From: Palsa-461 sp036844945
GTDB lineage: Bacteria > Actinomycetota > Acidimicrobiia > Acidimicrobiales > RAAP-2
Direction of reading: 5' to 3'
DNA length: 64,000 nucleotides
Assembly (NCBI GenBank): GCA_036844945.1
Contig: DAIUEV010000005.1
Location: forward strand, 31,892-95,891
Part shown: positions 1 through 8,895 of the stretch, in pieces
Layout: each line of letters begins with the position of its first letter
How positions within the stretch are numbered: position 1 is the stretch's first letter
The notes under the pieces: generated by a model
Databases searched by the model: none
Seen by the model: the letters and a program-made list of their open reading frames with translations, nothing else
Told to the model about the DNA's origin: nothing
Position numbers and translations under genes: made by a program

Positions 1-131
1 TCGGGACCCGCTGCGGCCTGAGCACGCCGACCACCTGAGTCCCCGCAGTCTCCCGAACGAGCCCCACCGCGCCCTCACGCCAGCCGGCCGCGCCCACCCC
101 TGAGGGGTTCGGGTCAGCGGCGTTCCGGACG

Positions 132-163
132 ACAGCGAGGGGGCCTCGCGGCCCCCTCGCTGT
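132..163 (-). terminator. Perfect hairpin downstream of the permease gene
   Basis: A 14-base stem (acagcgagggggcc and its exact complement) closes on a tcgc tetraloop, about 50 bases past the stop of the permease. No U-run follows on the minus strand, so it would be an actinobacterial-type U-less terminator rather than a classic rho-independent one. Positions 1-131 hold nothing else that I recognise. Confidence 0.6.
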
Positions 164-211
164 GGAATCCCCTTTGCCCGGGCTCGGCCCGAGGGCCGGC
201 CGGTGTTCGAT

Positions 212-1972
212 TCAGACGCCGTGGACGGTCTCGATGAAGCTGTCCTCGACGAAGACGCCGGCGATGTTCTCGTCGACCTTCGCCTCGGGCGCCGCCTTCC
301 ACATCGCCAGGAGGTAGATGCCGAAGCTGAGGAAGGCAAGGACGAGCATGTCGTACCAGAAGGGAAGGTCGCCGGACCCGCCGATGATCACGTTGTGCAA
401 CCGGCTGAGACCGAAGAGGCCGCTGTTGGGTGCGGGCAGCCCGAAGTTCCCGAAGTACGAGATCAGCGTCATGCCGGCCATGTACGGGAAGATCCAGATC
501 GAAGCGGTCCAGTCGATCTTCGGCATCTTGTCGTTCAGGTGCAGGGCCGAGGACAACCACATGACGAGGTAGCCGATGAGCAGCACCCCCATGAGCAGCG
601 ACACCGTGTTCCAGCCCGACCAGTAGACGATGGCGTTGGCTAGGAAGAACGCGATCGCCGCGGTGATCTTGCCGCCTGGCAGGCGGTAGGACCGCGGCAG
701 GTTCGGCTTGCTCTTGCGCAGGGCGCCCAGGGCGAGCGGTGCCGCGGCGTACATGAGCACCGACGCCCCGGTGACGATGTTGACCAGCGACGCCCAGCTC
801 GGGAACGGCAGGAGGAAGAGCAGCCCGACGACCGCCGAGACGACCACACCGATGGCCGGGACCTTCGTCCGCGGCTGGGTCTTCTCCATCACCTTCGGCA
901 CGAGGCCGTTCCTGCTCATCCCGAAGCTCAGCCGGGAGGACGAGGTCAGGTAGATGAGACCGGTGCCACCGGGTGAGACCACCGCGTCGATCCGGATGAT
1001 CCAGGCCAGCCAGGCCAGCCCCGCCACCTTGAGGAGGGTGTAGAAGGGCCCGGCGCCGAGGGCGGTGTCGGACCCGAGCTGTGACCAGGTGTGGTAGTGG
1101 GCGATGGTCGCCGGGTTGAGGCCGGCGATGAAGACCAGCTGGAGCAGGATGTACAGGACGGCCCCGATGAGGATCGAGCCGATGACCGCTCGCGGGAGGT
1201 CGCGCTGGGGGTTGGCGCTCTCCCCTCCGAGTTGGACCGCCTGCTCGAACCCGAGCAACGCGAACACGATGCCCGCTCCCGGCAACGCCCTGAAGATGGC
1301 CTGGGCCGCGCTGTTGGTGCCGCCCGGGTGCCAGAACCCGCCTCCCGCGGTGAAGTTGCCCGAGTGGAAGTGGGTGAAGAGCAGCACGATGACCACGAGC
1401 GCCGGGACCGCCACCTTCCAGGAGGTGATTCCGGTGTTGAGGTTGGCGAGCCACCGGATGCCGATCAGGTTGACGATCACGAAGAAGATCATCAGGACGA
1501 CGGCCGCGAAGATGCCCCAGCCGCTCAGGGTGCCGAGGAGCGCCCCGGGGGCCGGTGGCTTGTACCAGCTGTGGGCCCACGAGACGATCGAGAAGTACTG
1601 GATGGTCGCCAACACCTCGATCGGGGCGACCGTGGCCGCCTGGATGTAGGCGAACCAGCCGAACGTCGCCCCGGCCAGGCTTCCGAACGCGTAGTGCGGG
1701 TACCGGCTGGTGCCTCCCGACACCGGGAACAGCCCGCCGAGCTCCGCGTGCACGAGCGCGAGGACGATGACGATCCCCGAGGCCAGGACCCAGCCGAGCA
1801 GGGCCGAGGGACCCGCCGCGATCAGCGCGGCCAGCGCGCCGAACAGCCAGCCCGACCCGATGATGGACCCTTCGGAGGCCCACATCAGACCGAGGAGACC
1901 GACGTCTCGCTTCAGCCCCTCGTCGTACGCCTGGCTCCGCGGTGCGGGCGCAGGCGCTTCGGTGACTGCCAT
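212..1972 (-). CDS. APC-superfamily amino-acid permease
   Basis: A 586-residue polytopic inner-membrane protein, predicted to import amino acids or polyamines in symport. The first membrane segment carries GSIIGSGWLFG, the glycine-rich substrate-binding stretch of the amino acid-polyamine-organocation family. About a dozen hydrophobic segments follow and the length suits the family. The ATG at 1972 is preceded by a GGGGGG ribosome-binding stretch 6-7 bases upstream. The gene stands alone on its strand, is divergent from the EamA transporter at 2244, and ends before a strong hairpin. The substrate cannot be read from sequence. The long antisense frames over it are GC-skew mirrors. Confidence 0.92.
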   Translation of the reverse strand: MAVTEAPAPAPRSQAYDEGLKRDVGLLGLMWASEGSIIGSGWLFGALAALIAAGPSALLGWVLASGIVIVLALVHAELGGLFPVSGGTSRYPHYAFGSLAGATFGWFAYIQAATVAPIEVLATIQYFSIVSWAHSWYKPPAPGALLGTLSGWGIFAAVVLMIFFVIVNLIGIRWLANLNTGITSWKVAVPALVVIVLLFTHFHSGNFTAGGGFWHPGGTNSAAQAIFRALPGAGIVFALLGFEQAVQLGGESANPQRDLPRAVIGSILIGAVLYILLQLVFIAGLNPATIAHYHTWSQLGSDTALGAGPFYTLLKVAGLAWLAWIIRIDAVVSPGGTGLIYLTSSSRLSFGMSRNGLVPKVMEKTQPRTKVPAIGVVVSAVVGLLFLLPFPSWASLVNIVTGASVLMYAAAPLALGALRKSKPNLPRSYRLPGGKITAAIAFFLANAIVYWSGWNTVSLLMGVLLIGYLVMWLSSALHLNDKMPKIDWTASIWIFPYMAGMTLISYFGNFGLPAPNSGLFGLSRLHNVIIGGSGDLPFWYDMLVLAFLSFGIYLLAMWKAAPEAKVDENIAGVFVEDSFIETVHGV

Positions 1973-2230
1973 GTTGTACCCCCCAAGGTTTGGTGCTGAG
2001 CGCCGGACCCTGCCGGGCCCGGGCCACGCAAGTCCGTCCGATCGCCGCGACGTCCCGATCGAGCGGTCCGCTCCGGCGGACCAGCGCGCTCCCCCTCTCC
2101 CGTTGGGTCAACGGCCTCGGACGGGCGAAATATATCCGTGGACGATCCCGCGCGCACCGATCATTGCGGGCCTTGCGCGATGCACTCCCGCCCGCCCCCG
2201 GGACCCCGCCGGCACCGGTCGGGGCTCCCC

Positions 2231-2236
2231 TATTCT
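2231..2236 (+). promoter_or_regulatory. TATTCT -10 box, leaderless start
   Basis: TATTCT ends seven bases before the ATG at 2244 and there is no ribosome-binding site. The expected transcription start is at or next to the A of the ATG. This fixes the EamA start, although the frame stays open far upstream. Confidence 0.6.
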
Positions 2237-2243
2237 TGGGCAA

Positions 2244-3155
2244 ATGTCGAGGCGCGGCTTGGTGTTGTTTGCCGCGCTCAGCGTCATCTGGGGCGTCCCC
2301 TACCTGCTCATCCGCATCGCGGTCCGGGATATCTCGCCACCCACGCTCGTCTTCTTCCGCACCGCGGTGGCGGGGGTCGCCTTCCTGCCGGTCCTCGTGC
2401 GCCGAGAGCACCTGCTCGCGCTCCGCAAGTACTGGTTCCCGCTGGTCGCGTACACCGTGATCGAGGTGGCCGTTCCCTGGCTCCTCTTGTCCCGGGCCGA
2501 GCAGCGGCTCACGAGCTCGCTCTCGGGTCTCCTCATCGCCACCGTCCCGCTCATCGCGCTCGTCTTCGCGTGGGCGACCCGCCACGAGGGCCCGCCGGGG
2601 TGGCGCCGCCTGGGGGGTCTGGCGATCGGGTTCGGCGGCGTCGCGGTGATCGTCGGAGTCGACGTCCACGGGCCGGACGTGCTGGCGGTGGTGGAGGTCT
2701 TGGCGGTAGCGGTCTGCTACGCGCTCGGCCCCTTCGTCGTCGTCACCCGGCTGAGCGAGGTGCCCGCGATGGTGACGGTGGGCGCGTCACTCGTCCTCGC
2801 CGGAGTCGGCTACGCGCCGGTCGGTCTGACCCACCTGCCGCACCACGTCTCGCCCGAGGAGATCACCTCGGTCGTGCTCCTGATCGTGGTGTGCACCGGG
2901 ATCGCGTTCTTGATCTACTTCGCCCTCATCGGGGAGGTGGGGCCGGCTCGGGCCACCGTGATCACCTACATCAACCCGGCGGTCGCGTTGGTCCTCGGGA
3001 TCCTCATCCTCCACGAGCACTTCTCGACCGGGCTCGCGATCGGGGTCCCGCTCGTCCTCGTCGGATCCTTCCTCGGGACCCGCGGCGCGAAGCCGTCGGC
3101 GGCGGCGAGATCCGATCCCGGTCAATCGGCGCTGTCGGTCGGCGCGGAGCGCTGA
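2244..3155 (+). CDS. EamA/DMT-family transporter
   Basis: A 303-residue membrane protein with about ten hydrophobic segments in two EamA-type halves (residues ~5-135 and ~145-285), typical of drug/metabolite exporters of the RhaT/RarD type. The N-terminus (MSRRGLVLFAALSVIWGVPY) has the family's usual first helix with W-G near its end. The frame is open upstream to 1710, but family homology and the TATTCT box put the start at 2244. It is convergent with the GNAT gene across a shared hairpin. The substrate is unknown. Confidence 0.9.
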   Translation: MSRRGLVLFAALSVIWGVPYLLIRIAVRDISPPTLVFFRTAVAGVAFLPVLVRREHLLALRKYWFPLVAYTVIEVAVPWLLLSRAEQRLTSSLSGLLIATVPLIALVFAWATRHEGPPGWRRLGGLAIGFGGVAVIVGVDVHGPDVLAVVEVLAVAVCYALGPFVVVTRLSEVPAMVTVGASLVLAGVGYAPVGLTHLPHHVSPEEITSVVLLIVVCTGIAFLIYFALIGEVGPARATVITYINPAVALVLGILILHEHFSTGLAIGVPLVLVGSFLGTRGAKPSAAARSDPGQSALSVGAER

Positions 3156-3160
3156 GGGCG

Positions 3161-3181
3161 CCGCCGCCTCAGAGGCGGCGG
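3161..3181. terminator. Bidirectional hairpin between convergent genes
   Basis: ccgccgcct and its exact complement aggcggcgg flank a three-base loop. The hairpin overlaps the GNAT stop codon and lies six bases after the EamA stop, so it could end transcripts from both sides. Confidence 0.5.
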
Positions 3182-3654
3182 TACATGATGTGCAAGCCCA
3201 CCTCGCCGAGCACCGGGTGGGCGAAGGCCTCGGGCACGGTCGCGAGTACCTCGAAGCCGAGCGACCGCCACAGCGCGACCGCCCCCGTGTTCGACTCGAC
3301 CACGGCGTTGAACTGCACGGCCCGGAAGCCCTCGCGACCGGCCCGATCGATGACGTATTCGCCGAGGGCGCGCCCGACCCCCCGGCGCGACCGTGCGGGG
3401 TCGACCATAAAGCTGGCACTGGCGACATGGCGGCCGGGACCCTGCTGGTTCGGGTACATCCGGGCGGTCCCCACCACCTCGCCGGCCTCCAGCGCCACGA
3501 CGGTCTGCGACGGGGGCGGCGCCAACCACAGCGTGCGGGCCGCGTCGCTCGACATCTGCGGGTCGTAGCAGTAGGTCTCAGCCGCTGCGACGATCGGCGC
3601 GAAGAACGACCAGATCCCCGGCCAGTCGCCCGGCTCGGCGTCCCGGATCAGCAC
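3169..3654 (-). CDS. GNAT-family N-acetyltransferase
   Basis: A 161-residue cytosolic acyltransferase. The acetyl-CoA pyrophosphate-binding signature RRGVGRALGEYVI sits mid-protein, followed by the family's N-x-GA-x-x-LW-x-SLGFE segment. It most resembles the single-domain PhnO/Pat-like acetyltransferases that modify small amines. The GTG at 3654 is chosen because a CATGCT box ends six bases upstream; the longer open frame to 4554 is antisense to the VOC gene. The acceptor substrate is unknown. Confidence 0.85.
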   Translation of the reverse strand: MLIRDAEPGDWPGIWSFFAPIVAAAETYCYDPQMSSDAARTLWLAPPPSQTVVALEAGEVVGTARMYPNQQGPGRHVASASFMVDPARSRRGVGRALGEYVIDRAGREGFRAVQFNAVVESNTGAVALWRSLGFEVLATVPEAFAHPVLGEVGLHIMYRRL

Positions 3655-3660
3655 CCGGTC

Positions 3661-3714
3661 AGCATGGCGCGCCCGGTCACGGGGTGGGAAGGCGGACACG
3701 CGGTTCGGTACCGT
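3661..3714. promoter_or_regulatory. Divergent leaderless promoter pair
   Basis: On the minus strand CATGCT (3666-3661) ends six bases before the GNAT GTG at 3654. On the plus strand TACCGT (3709-3714) ends six bases before the VOC GTG at 3721. Both transcripts would begin at the start codon from a 66-base intergenic region. Confidence 0.5.
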
Positions 3715-3720
3715 GAGGCC

Positions 3721-4323
3721 GTGGCCGAGATCGCCTCGCTCTCGATCGGTGACCCCGCCGAGCTCTGGGAACGGCTCGGCTTCACGGTCGAGGAAGGATC
3801 GAGCTGGATCAGCTCGATCCGGCACGACCTCGGCGGGCCCGACGACGGCGTCAGCGCCTGGACGCTGCGCGGGGCCGACGGGCTCACCGAGCTCCCTCTC
3901 GGGACCGGTTCTCCGACGAGCCCCCAGCCGACCCCGTCCCACCCGAACGGGGTCATCGCCCTCGACCACATCGTGATCGGGACCCCCGACCTCGAGCGGA
4001 CGGTGCAGGCCTTCGAGGCGGCCGGCATCCGGCTCCGCCGGGTGCGCGAGGCGGGCACCGACGACCGACCGAGCCAGCAGGCCTTCTTCCTGCTCGGCGA
4101 GACCATCGCCGAGGTGGTGGGGTCGCCGGGACCGGGCCGTCCGGGGCCCGCCCGGTTCTACGGGCTCGCTTTCACGTGTGCCGATCTCGACGCCACGGCG
4201 GCCTTCCTGGGCGACCGGCTCCGGCCGGCCAAGGACGCCGTCCAGCCGGGCCGGCGGATCGCCACCCTGGACCGCTCGGCCGGGTCGACCGTTCCCCTCG
4301 CCTTCATGTCGCCGGAGCCATGA
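3721..4323 (+). CDS. VOC/glyoxalase-fold protein
   Basis: A 200-residue protein with two beta-alpha-beta-beta-beta halves of the vicinal oxygen chelate fold. The second half starts at GVIALDHIVIGTPDLERTV (about residue 77), the classic glyoxalase-like opening. The N-terminal half is degenerate. Family members are metal-dependent dioxygenases, isomerases or resistance proteins, and the metal ligands are not clear enough here to choose. The start is GTG 3721, set by the TACCGT box. It resembles the Glyoxalase-like domain proteins of actinobacteria. Confidence 0.8.
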   Translation: MAEIASLSIGDPAELWERLGFTVEEGSSWISSIRHDLGGPDDGVSAWTLRGADGLTELPLGTGSPTSPQPTPSHPNGVIALDHIVIGTPDLERTVQAFEAAGIRLRRVREAGTDDRPSQQAFFLLGETIAEVVGSPGPGRPGPARFYGLAFTCADLDATAAFLGDRLRPAKDAVQPGRRIATLDRSAGSTVPLAFMSPEP

Positions 4324-4411
4324 GGGTGAAGGCGCCGAGAACCCCGATCGTGCGCCTCCATCGCCACTACGCTGCCGTCGGCACGAACGGTCAGCGGTAA
4401 CGGGGGACCCC

Positions 4412-5032
4412 ATGACCGATATCACCCATGACGTCCTGGTCGCACCACCGGTGGTGGAGTCGGAGCCGGGCGCGCCGGCCCGACCGTTCCAGATCGTCCC
4501 GATGCGCGGACTGCCGATCGTCGGCGTGGTCCTAGCCGGCCTCGTCGCGGCCATCGGCGCGAATCAGCTCTGGGCCGTCGACTTCTTCCACATCGTCGGA
4601 GGGGGCGTCTGGACGGCGCTCGACCTCTTCCTCGGGTTCGTGATCGGCCCGATCCTCGGCCGGCTGTCGATCCCGGCCCGGGTCGAGTTCACGACCCGAT
4701 TCATGCCGAAGATGCTCCTCATTATGCCGACGCTCGTGACCTGCACGCTCGCCGCCGGGTGGCAGCTCGCCCGCCATCTCGGCGACCTGAACGCGAGCTA
4801 CTCCCACCACGGCTGGGTCGTCGCGTCGTTCATCGTCGTCGCCGTGATGGCGGTCATCGCGCTCGGGGTGCTCGAGCCGGCCAACGTGGCGGTGCTCTTC
4901 GAGCTGCGCAAGCCGGTCCCGAACGGCGAGGTCATCGCCCGGCTGATGCGCCGGTTCATCTTCACGGCCGGCATCACGGGGGCCATGCAGGTGGCGACCC
5001 TCGTGATCATGACCAGGCTGGCCACGGCGTGA
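4412..5032 (+). CDS. Polytopic membrane protein (DUF2269/CopD-like)
   Basis: A 206-residue protein with a soluble N-terminus of about 35 residues and then five hydrophobic segments. VDFFHIVGGGVWTALDLFLG and the MPKMLLIMPTLVTCTLAAGW segment recall DUF2269/CopD-like membrane proteins, in which histidines inside helices can bind heme or metal. The ATG at 4412 follows a GGGGGACC stretch. The stop overlaps the next start (GTGA at 5029-5032), so the two membrane proteins are translationally coupled. The function is not assigned. Confidence 0.8.
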   Translation: MTDITHDVLVAPPVVESEPGAPARPFQIVPMRGLPIVGVVLAGLVAAIGANQLWAVDFFHIVGGGVWTALDLFLGFVIGPILGRLSIPARVEFTTRFMPKMLLIMPTLVTCTLAAGWQLARHLGDLNASYSHHGWVVASFIVVAVMAVIALGVLEPANVAVLFELRKPVPNGEVIARLMRRFIFTAGITGAMQVATLVIMTRLATA

Positions 5033-5463
5033 GCACGCTTCCCGGAGGAGACGTCCCGCCCGTGCTCGAACGACGGTTCCCGCCGGTCGCCGAGCTCACC
5101 GTGGCGTCGGTGGCCCTCATGCTCTCGGGCGGGATCTACCTCGCGGCCCACCTGCCGCGGCACCCGCCGCTCGGGCCGGCGGTCGGACTGCTGATCGCCG
5201 GTGGGGCGCTCTCGCTCGTCTCGTTGGCGCTGCTGGTCCGGATCCGGCCGTTCGCGTGGCACACCTTCTTCCTCGTGGCCCGATGGGCGCTCGTGGCCTA
5301 TCTGGTGATCGCCGGGGTGCTGGCGTTCGTCTTCATCTATGACCACACGAGAGGGGCGACCCTCGCGGTGCTCCTCCTCACGCTGGTGGTGTTCGCATGC
5401 GACGTCCCGGTGGTCGTCGCCTTCACCGTGGCCCGCTACGAGGACGTCGCCGAGAAGGGCTGA
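5029..5463 (+). CDS. Four-helix membrane protein, coupled to the preceding gene
   Basis: A 144-residue protein made almost entirely of four hydrophobic segments, with RIRPFAWHTFFLVARW between helices two and three. The GTG start shares four bases with the stop of the upstream membrane protein, so the two are probably made together and may form one complex. I recognise no catalytic motif. The phosphotransferase gene follows after 27 bases in the same operon. Confidence 0.75.
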   Translation: MSTLPGGDVPPVLERRFPPVAELTVASVALMLSGGIYLAAHLPRHPPLGPAVGLLIAGGALSLVSLALLVRIRPFAWHTFFLVARWALVAYLVIAGVLAFVFIYDHTRGATLAVLLLTLVVFACDVPVVVAFTVARYEDVAEKG

Positions 5464-5490
5464 GCAGCGGCGACAACATTGGGGGGAGCC

Positions 5491-6609
5491 ATGCAGCACC
5501 CAGAGACCACCGCGGCCGCCGGGCCGGAGTTCGTGACCGAGGTCCTCCGCGACGCGGGAGTCATCGGCACCGACACCTCGGTCGAGGAGGTCGAGCACGA
5601 GGAGATCGGCGTCGGCGTCGGCATCGTCGGCCAGCTGGCCCGCCTGGCCCTCCGATACCGGGGGAACGCGGCGGGCGCCCCCGGCAGCGTCGTCGTGAAG
5701 CTGCCCTCCCAGTACCCGGAGAACCGCGCCATCGGCAACCACTTCAAGTTCTACGAGCGGGAGGGCCGCTTCTACCAGCAGATCGCTGGCAAGCTCCCGG
5801 TCCGCGTGCCGGTCTGTTACTGGAGCCACGTCGACGTGGAGGCCGACCGCTTCGGCCTGCTCCTCGAGGACATGGGCCAGCGGACCAGCATGAGCCAGGT
5901 GGCCGGGGCCGGGCCCGAACGGGCCGAGCAGAGCCTCCTCGCGCTGGCCGGCCTCCACGCCGCCTGGTGGGACACCCCCGAGCTGGACAGCCTCGACTGG
6001 ATGCCCCGGCTCGACGATCCCATCAACCTGGCCGCCGGGGAGCAGTACCGCCAGTCGTGGCCGAGGTTCCTCGAGCTCTTCGGCCACGCGCTGCCCGAGG
6101 GGGCGGTCGAGGTGGGCGAGCAGGTCCAGGCGGTGTTCGAGACACTGGTGCGCCAGGCGACCAACGAGGCTCCCCCCACGGTCTGCCACGGGGACTTCCG
6201 GCTCGACAACCTCCTCTTCGACGACCGCGCCGAGCAACGCGACCGGGTCGCGCTTCTCGACTGGCAGATCAGCTACCGGGGCCCGGCCGTCTCCGACGTC
6301 GGCTACTTCCTGTGCCAGTCCCTCGACGTCGAGACCCGGCGGGCCCACGAGGCCGACCTCCTCCGCAGCTGGTACGACGCCGTCGCCACCGGTCTCGGGG
6401 CCGGCCCGGGCGGCGGCATCGAGGGCTACCCGTTCGACCGGGCGTGGACCCACTACCGCCAAACCGTGCTCTCGACGACCGTCTACCCGGTCACCGCCGG
6501 CGGGTCGATGGACCCGGCGAACGAGCGCGGCCGGGAGCTGGTGGAGCTCATGGGCCAGCGCTGCTTCTCGGCCGCCCTCGACCTCGACAGCGCGGAGCTC
6601 CTGCCGTAG
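5491..6609 (+). CDS. Phosphotransferase of the APH/ecdysteroid-kinase type
   Basis: A 372-residue kinase-fold protein. VCHGDFRLDNLLFDD gives the catalytic H-G-D-x-x-x-x-N and LLDWQ the metal-binding D-W of the aminoglycoside phosphotransferase/choline kinase superfamily. Actinobacterial members of this length often sit in lipid, CoA or steroid catabolic loci and phosphorylate small alcohols; antibiotic resistance is not implied. The ATG at 5491 has GGGGGGAG just upstream. It is the last gene of a three-gene operon with two membrane proteins and is convergent with the methyltransferase at 6623. Confidence 0.88.
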   Translation: MQHPETTAAAGPEFVTEVLRDAGVIGTDTSVEEVEHEEIGVGVGIVGQLARLALRYRGNAAGAPGSVVVKLPSQYPENRAIGNHFKFYEREGRFYQQIAGKLPVRVPVCYWSHVDVEADRFGLLLEDMGQRTSMSQVAGAGPERAEQSLLALAGLHAAWWDTPELDSLDWMPRLDDPINLAAGEQYRQSWPRFLELFGHALPEGAVEVGEQVQAVFETLVRQATNEAPPTVCHGDFRLDNLLFDDRAEQRDRVALLDWQISYRGPAVSDVGYFLCQSLDVETRRAHEADLLRSWYDAVATGLGAGPGGGIEGYPFDRAWTHYRQTVLSTTVYPVTAGGSMDPANERGRELVELMGQRCFSAALDLDSAELLP

Positions 6610-6622
6610 CGGGAGGCGACCC

Positions 6623-7450
6623 TCAGCGGATCGCGAGGAACGACACCGAGCGGATCTCGGTGCGGAACGGGCCGTTCGCGGCGATCGATTCCTCGAGCCG
6701 CCGGGTCGCGGCCTCCTCGACCGCCGTCCAGTCGGGCGTCTCGCCGACAAAGAGCTCGATAGGGCCGCGCAGGCTTTCCATGACCCCGAGCAACGGGCCC
6801 ACCTCGGGGACCGAGAAGGCGTGCGCGATTTCTTCGGCGGCCGTCTCCCCGAAGACGGCCGCGATGATCGCGGCTCCGTTCTCGGCAGCGAAGCCGAAGG
6901 GCGGGAGCCAGTGGTCGCGCCGTTGTCCGGTCACCTCTTCGAGCGCCTCGCCGATGAGCTCGTCGAGGGCTCTCGGCGCGGTGCTGTTGGTCGTCACGAT
7001 CAGATGACCGCCCGGACGGAGCACGCGGTGGAACTCACCTAGCGCGACGACGGGATCATCGACGTGGTAGAGCATCCAGAAGCAGAGCACCGCGTCGAAG
7101 CAGGCGTCGCGGAACGGCAGCCGCCGCACATCGCCGGCCACGAGCCCGGCCGACTCCCCGAGCGAGCGCCGTGTCCCGGCGAGCATCCCGGAGGAGAGAT
7201 CCAGCCCGACGACCGACGCCACCCCGTGGGTATCCTGGAGCGCCCGCGTCCACAACCCGTCGCCACAGCCGGCGTCGAGGACCCTCTCGGTGCCGGTCCA
7301 CTCGATCCGGGCCAGCGGGGAGCCGCCGCTCGACTGCTCGGGGTCCCTGAACGCGAACAGGGCCTGTCGCCGGAGAAGGTTGGCGGGGGTCGCGTAGTTG
7401 TCGCGCTGGCCCCGTCCGGTGAGCGCCTCGGAGGGGTCCAGGTCGGCCAC
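6623..7450 (-). CDS. Class I SAM-dependent methyltransferase
   Basis: A 275-residue cytosolic methyltransferase. VLDAGCGDGLWTRAL is motif I (SAM binding), followed by the acidic LDLS loop, DVRRLPFRDACFD and the post-motif HRVLRPGGHLIV. This is the Methyltransf_11 arrangement of UbiE/small-molecule methylases. The GTG start at 7450 lies one base after the stop of the amidase gene, so the pair is translationally coupled. Reading the frame further upstream would overlap the amidase. The substrate is unknown, perhaps a product of the same pathway as the amidase. Confidence 0.87.
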   Translation of the reverse strand: MADLDPSEALTGRGQRDNYATPANLLRRQALFAFRDPEQSSGGSPLARIEWTGTERVLDAGCGDGLWTRALQDTHGVASVVGLDLSSGMLAGTRRSLGESAGLVAGDVRRLPFRDACFDAVLCFWMLYHVDDPVVALGEFHRVLRPGGHLIVTTNSTAPRALDELIGEALEEVTGQRRDHWLPPFGFAAENGAAIIAAVFGETAAEEIAHAFSVPEVGPLLGVMESLRGPIELFVGETPDWTAVEEAATRRLEESIAANGPFRTEIRSVSFLAIR

Positions 7451-7451
7451 C

Positions 7452-8561
7452 TCAGGCGTCGTCGAAGATCGCCAGCGGGAGCACCGCTGAGACGATGAAG
7501 TTCGGCACGTCGACGACCTGGCTGACCTGGAGATCGACCGCGACGCTGCACAATGCATAGGCCTGCTGGCGCGAGTAGCCGTACTCCGAGCCGAGATGGT
7601 CGATCATGGCGAGCAGCGCGTTCCGGGCGGCCAGCCCGAGGTCCTCGGCCCGGCTCTCCCCCGCCCCCGTCACCGACAGGCCCGTGGTCGCGGCGTAGCG
7701 CCCGGGGAGGGCGGCGAGGCGCTCTCCGGCGAACTGCGGGGCCACGACCGAACGGTCCCGGGCCCTCCCCTTGTGCAGGTGCACCTCGACGTGCAGCGTG
7801 CCGCCCATCTCGATCGCAGTCCCGCACGCCTCGCCGTCGCCCTGGGCGAAGTGGGCATCGCCCGCGGAGAGGAGCGCCCCCGGCGCCGAGACCGGCAGGA
7901 ACAGCGAGGACCCCGCCGTCAGGTGCTTGATGTCGATGTTGCCGCCGACCTCGTGTGGCGCGATGGTGCGCAGGGCTTCGGAGGCGATCTCGGGGTCGGT
8001 CGGCACCGCCCCGGCGGCGTCCGGGGGGGTCACCGCACCGCCCCGCTCGAGGTCGGCCTGCTCTCGCCGGACGATGCGCTCGAGCAGCTCGCGGCTCGGC
8101 GCGAGGCCGACGATGCCGGGGAACGGCGCGCCGGGGATGGTGGCCCGGGGGATCTGCTCCGAGGTGGCCACACCGTCCGCGATGGTCCACTGGACGAGGA
8201 ACGGGTCGGGGAACTCGTCTCGCAGGAAGCCGAAGCCGGGGATCTGGGCGCTGAACCCGTAGGGGTCGGGCTCGAGCTCGAGGATGCGCACCTCGAGCAG
8301 GTCACCCGGCTCGGCGCCCTCGACGAAGACCGGTCCCGTGAGCGGGTGCACGAGGTTGAGGTCGACGGAGGAGACCGCGTCGGGACCGGCCTCCGGCCCG
8401 AACTGCGCGTCCAACGCGTCGCGCATCTCGAAGACGACGCGATCGCCGGGGGCACATCGCAGCACCGGCGCGATGTCGGGATGCCAGCGGTTGTGCCCCG
8501 TCGCCGGCTCGTCGCGCAGCACCTTGCGCCGGTCGAGGCGAATCTCGTGGGTCTTGGGCAC
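7452..8561 (-). CDS. Acetamidase/formamidase-family amidohydrolase
   Basis: A 369-residue enzyme expected to hydrolyse a short-chain amide (formamide or acetamide type) to ammonia and acid. The C-terminal half has GDAHFAQGDGE, the conserved metal/active-site block of the FmdA/AmdA family, and LHKGRARD nearby. The GTG start at 8561 has a gaggagggag ribosome site six bases upstream. It is the first gene of a two-gene operon with a methyltransferase. The upstream 330 bases are shared with the divergent gene at 8896. Confidence in the family is high; the true substrate is open. Confidence 0.88.
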   Translation of the reverse strand: MPKTHEIRLDRRKVLRDEPATGHNRWHPDIAPVLRCAPGDRVVFEMRDALDAQFGPEAGPDAVSSVDLNLVHPLTGPVFVEGAEPGDLLEVRILELEPDPYGFSAQIPGFGFLRDEFPDPFLVQWTIADGVATSEQIPRATIPGAPFPGIVGLAPSRELLERIVRREQADLERGGAVTPPDAAGAVPTDPEIASEALRTIAPHEVGGNIDIKHLTAGSSLFLPVSAPGALLSAGDAHFAQGDGEACGTAIEMGGTLHVEVHLHKGRARDRSVVAPQFAGERLAALPGRYAATTGLSVTGAGESRAEDLGLAARNALLAMIDHLGSEYGYSRQQAYALCSVAVDLQVSQVVDVPNFIVSAVLPLAIFDDA

Positions 8562-8895
8562 GCGGCTCCCTCCTCGGTTGAATGGCCCACGCTGTCAGCT
8601 GGGCCCGGGCGCGGCCACCGGCGAGACTCGAGACTCGATTCGGGCCCTCCCTCCCGCCGTTTCGACTTGCCAACCCGGCGCGGGGGCGTCGCCCTCGCCC
8701 GGGCCGCCGAGGACACCGGTTCCAACGGTCTGCCCGTGTGGGGCGAGGTGCGCTGCGGTGACCCGAATCGTGACGGAGGAACCAACCCGCCCGTCCTGAT
8801 CGAACCGCAACCTCGACCCGTCGTCCGAACGCGGAGAGTGACCAATCGGTGGTGAATGGTCACTTCCGGTCGCCGCCGGGCGTTAGTTTGGTCCG
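8562..8895. promoter_or_regulatory. 334-base divergent intergenic region with TAGTTT box
   Basis: There is no convincing gene. TAGTTT at 8884-8889 ends six bases before the GTG at 8896 and defines a leaderless start for the secreted protein. On the other side only the amidase ribosome site can be seen; its promoter and any operators could not be picked out. Confidence 0.45.

Noticed and set aside
114..2669. An 851-codon antisense/other-frame reading across permease and EamA gene
   Set aside because: It crosses two recognised genes and their promoter; the composition is Arg/Gly-rich without domains.
4798..6750. A 650-codon minus-strand frame over the membrane-protein/phosphotransferase operon
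   Set aside because: Shadow of the phosphotransferase gene; no recognisable protein segments.
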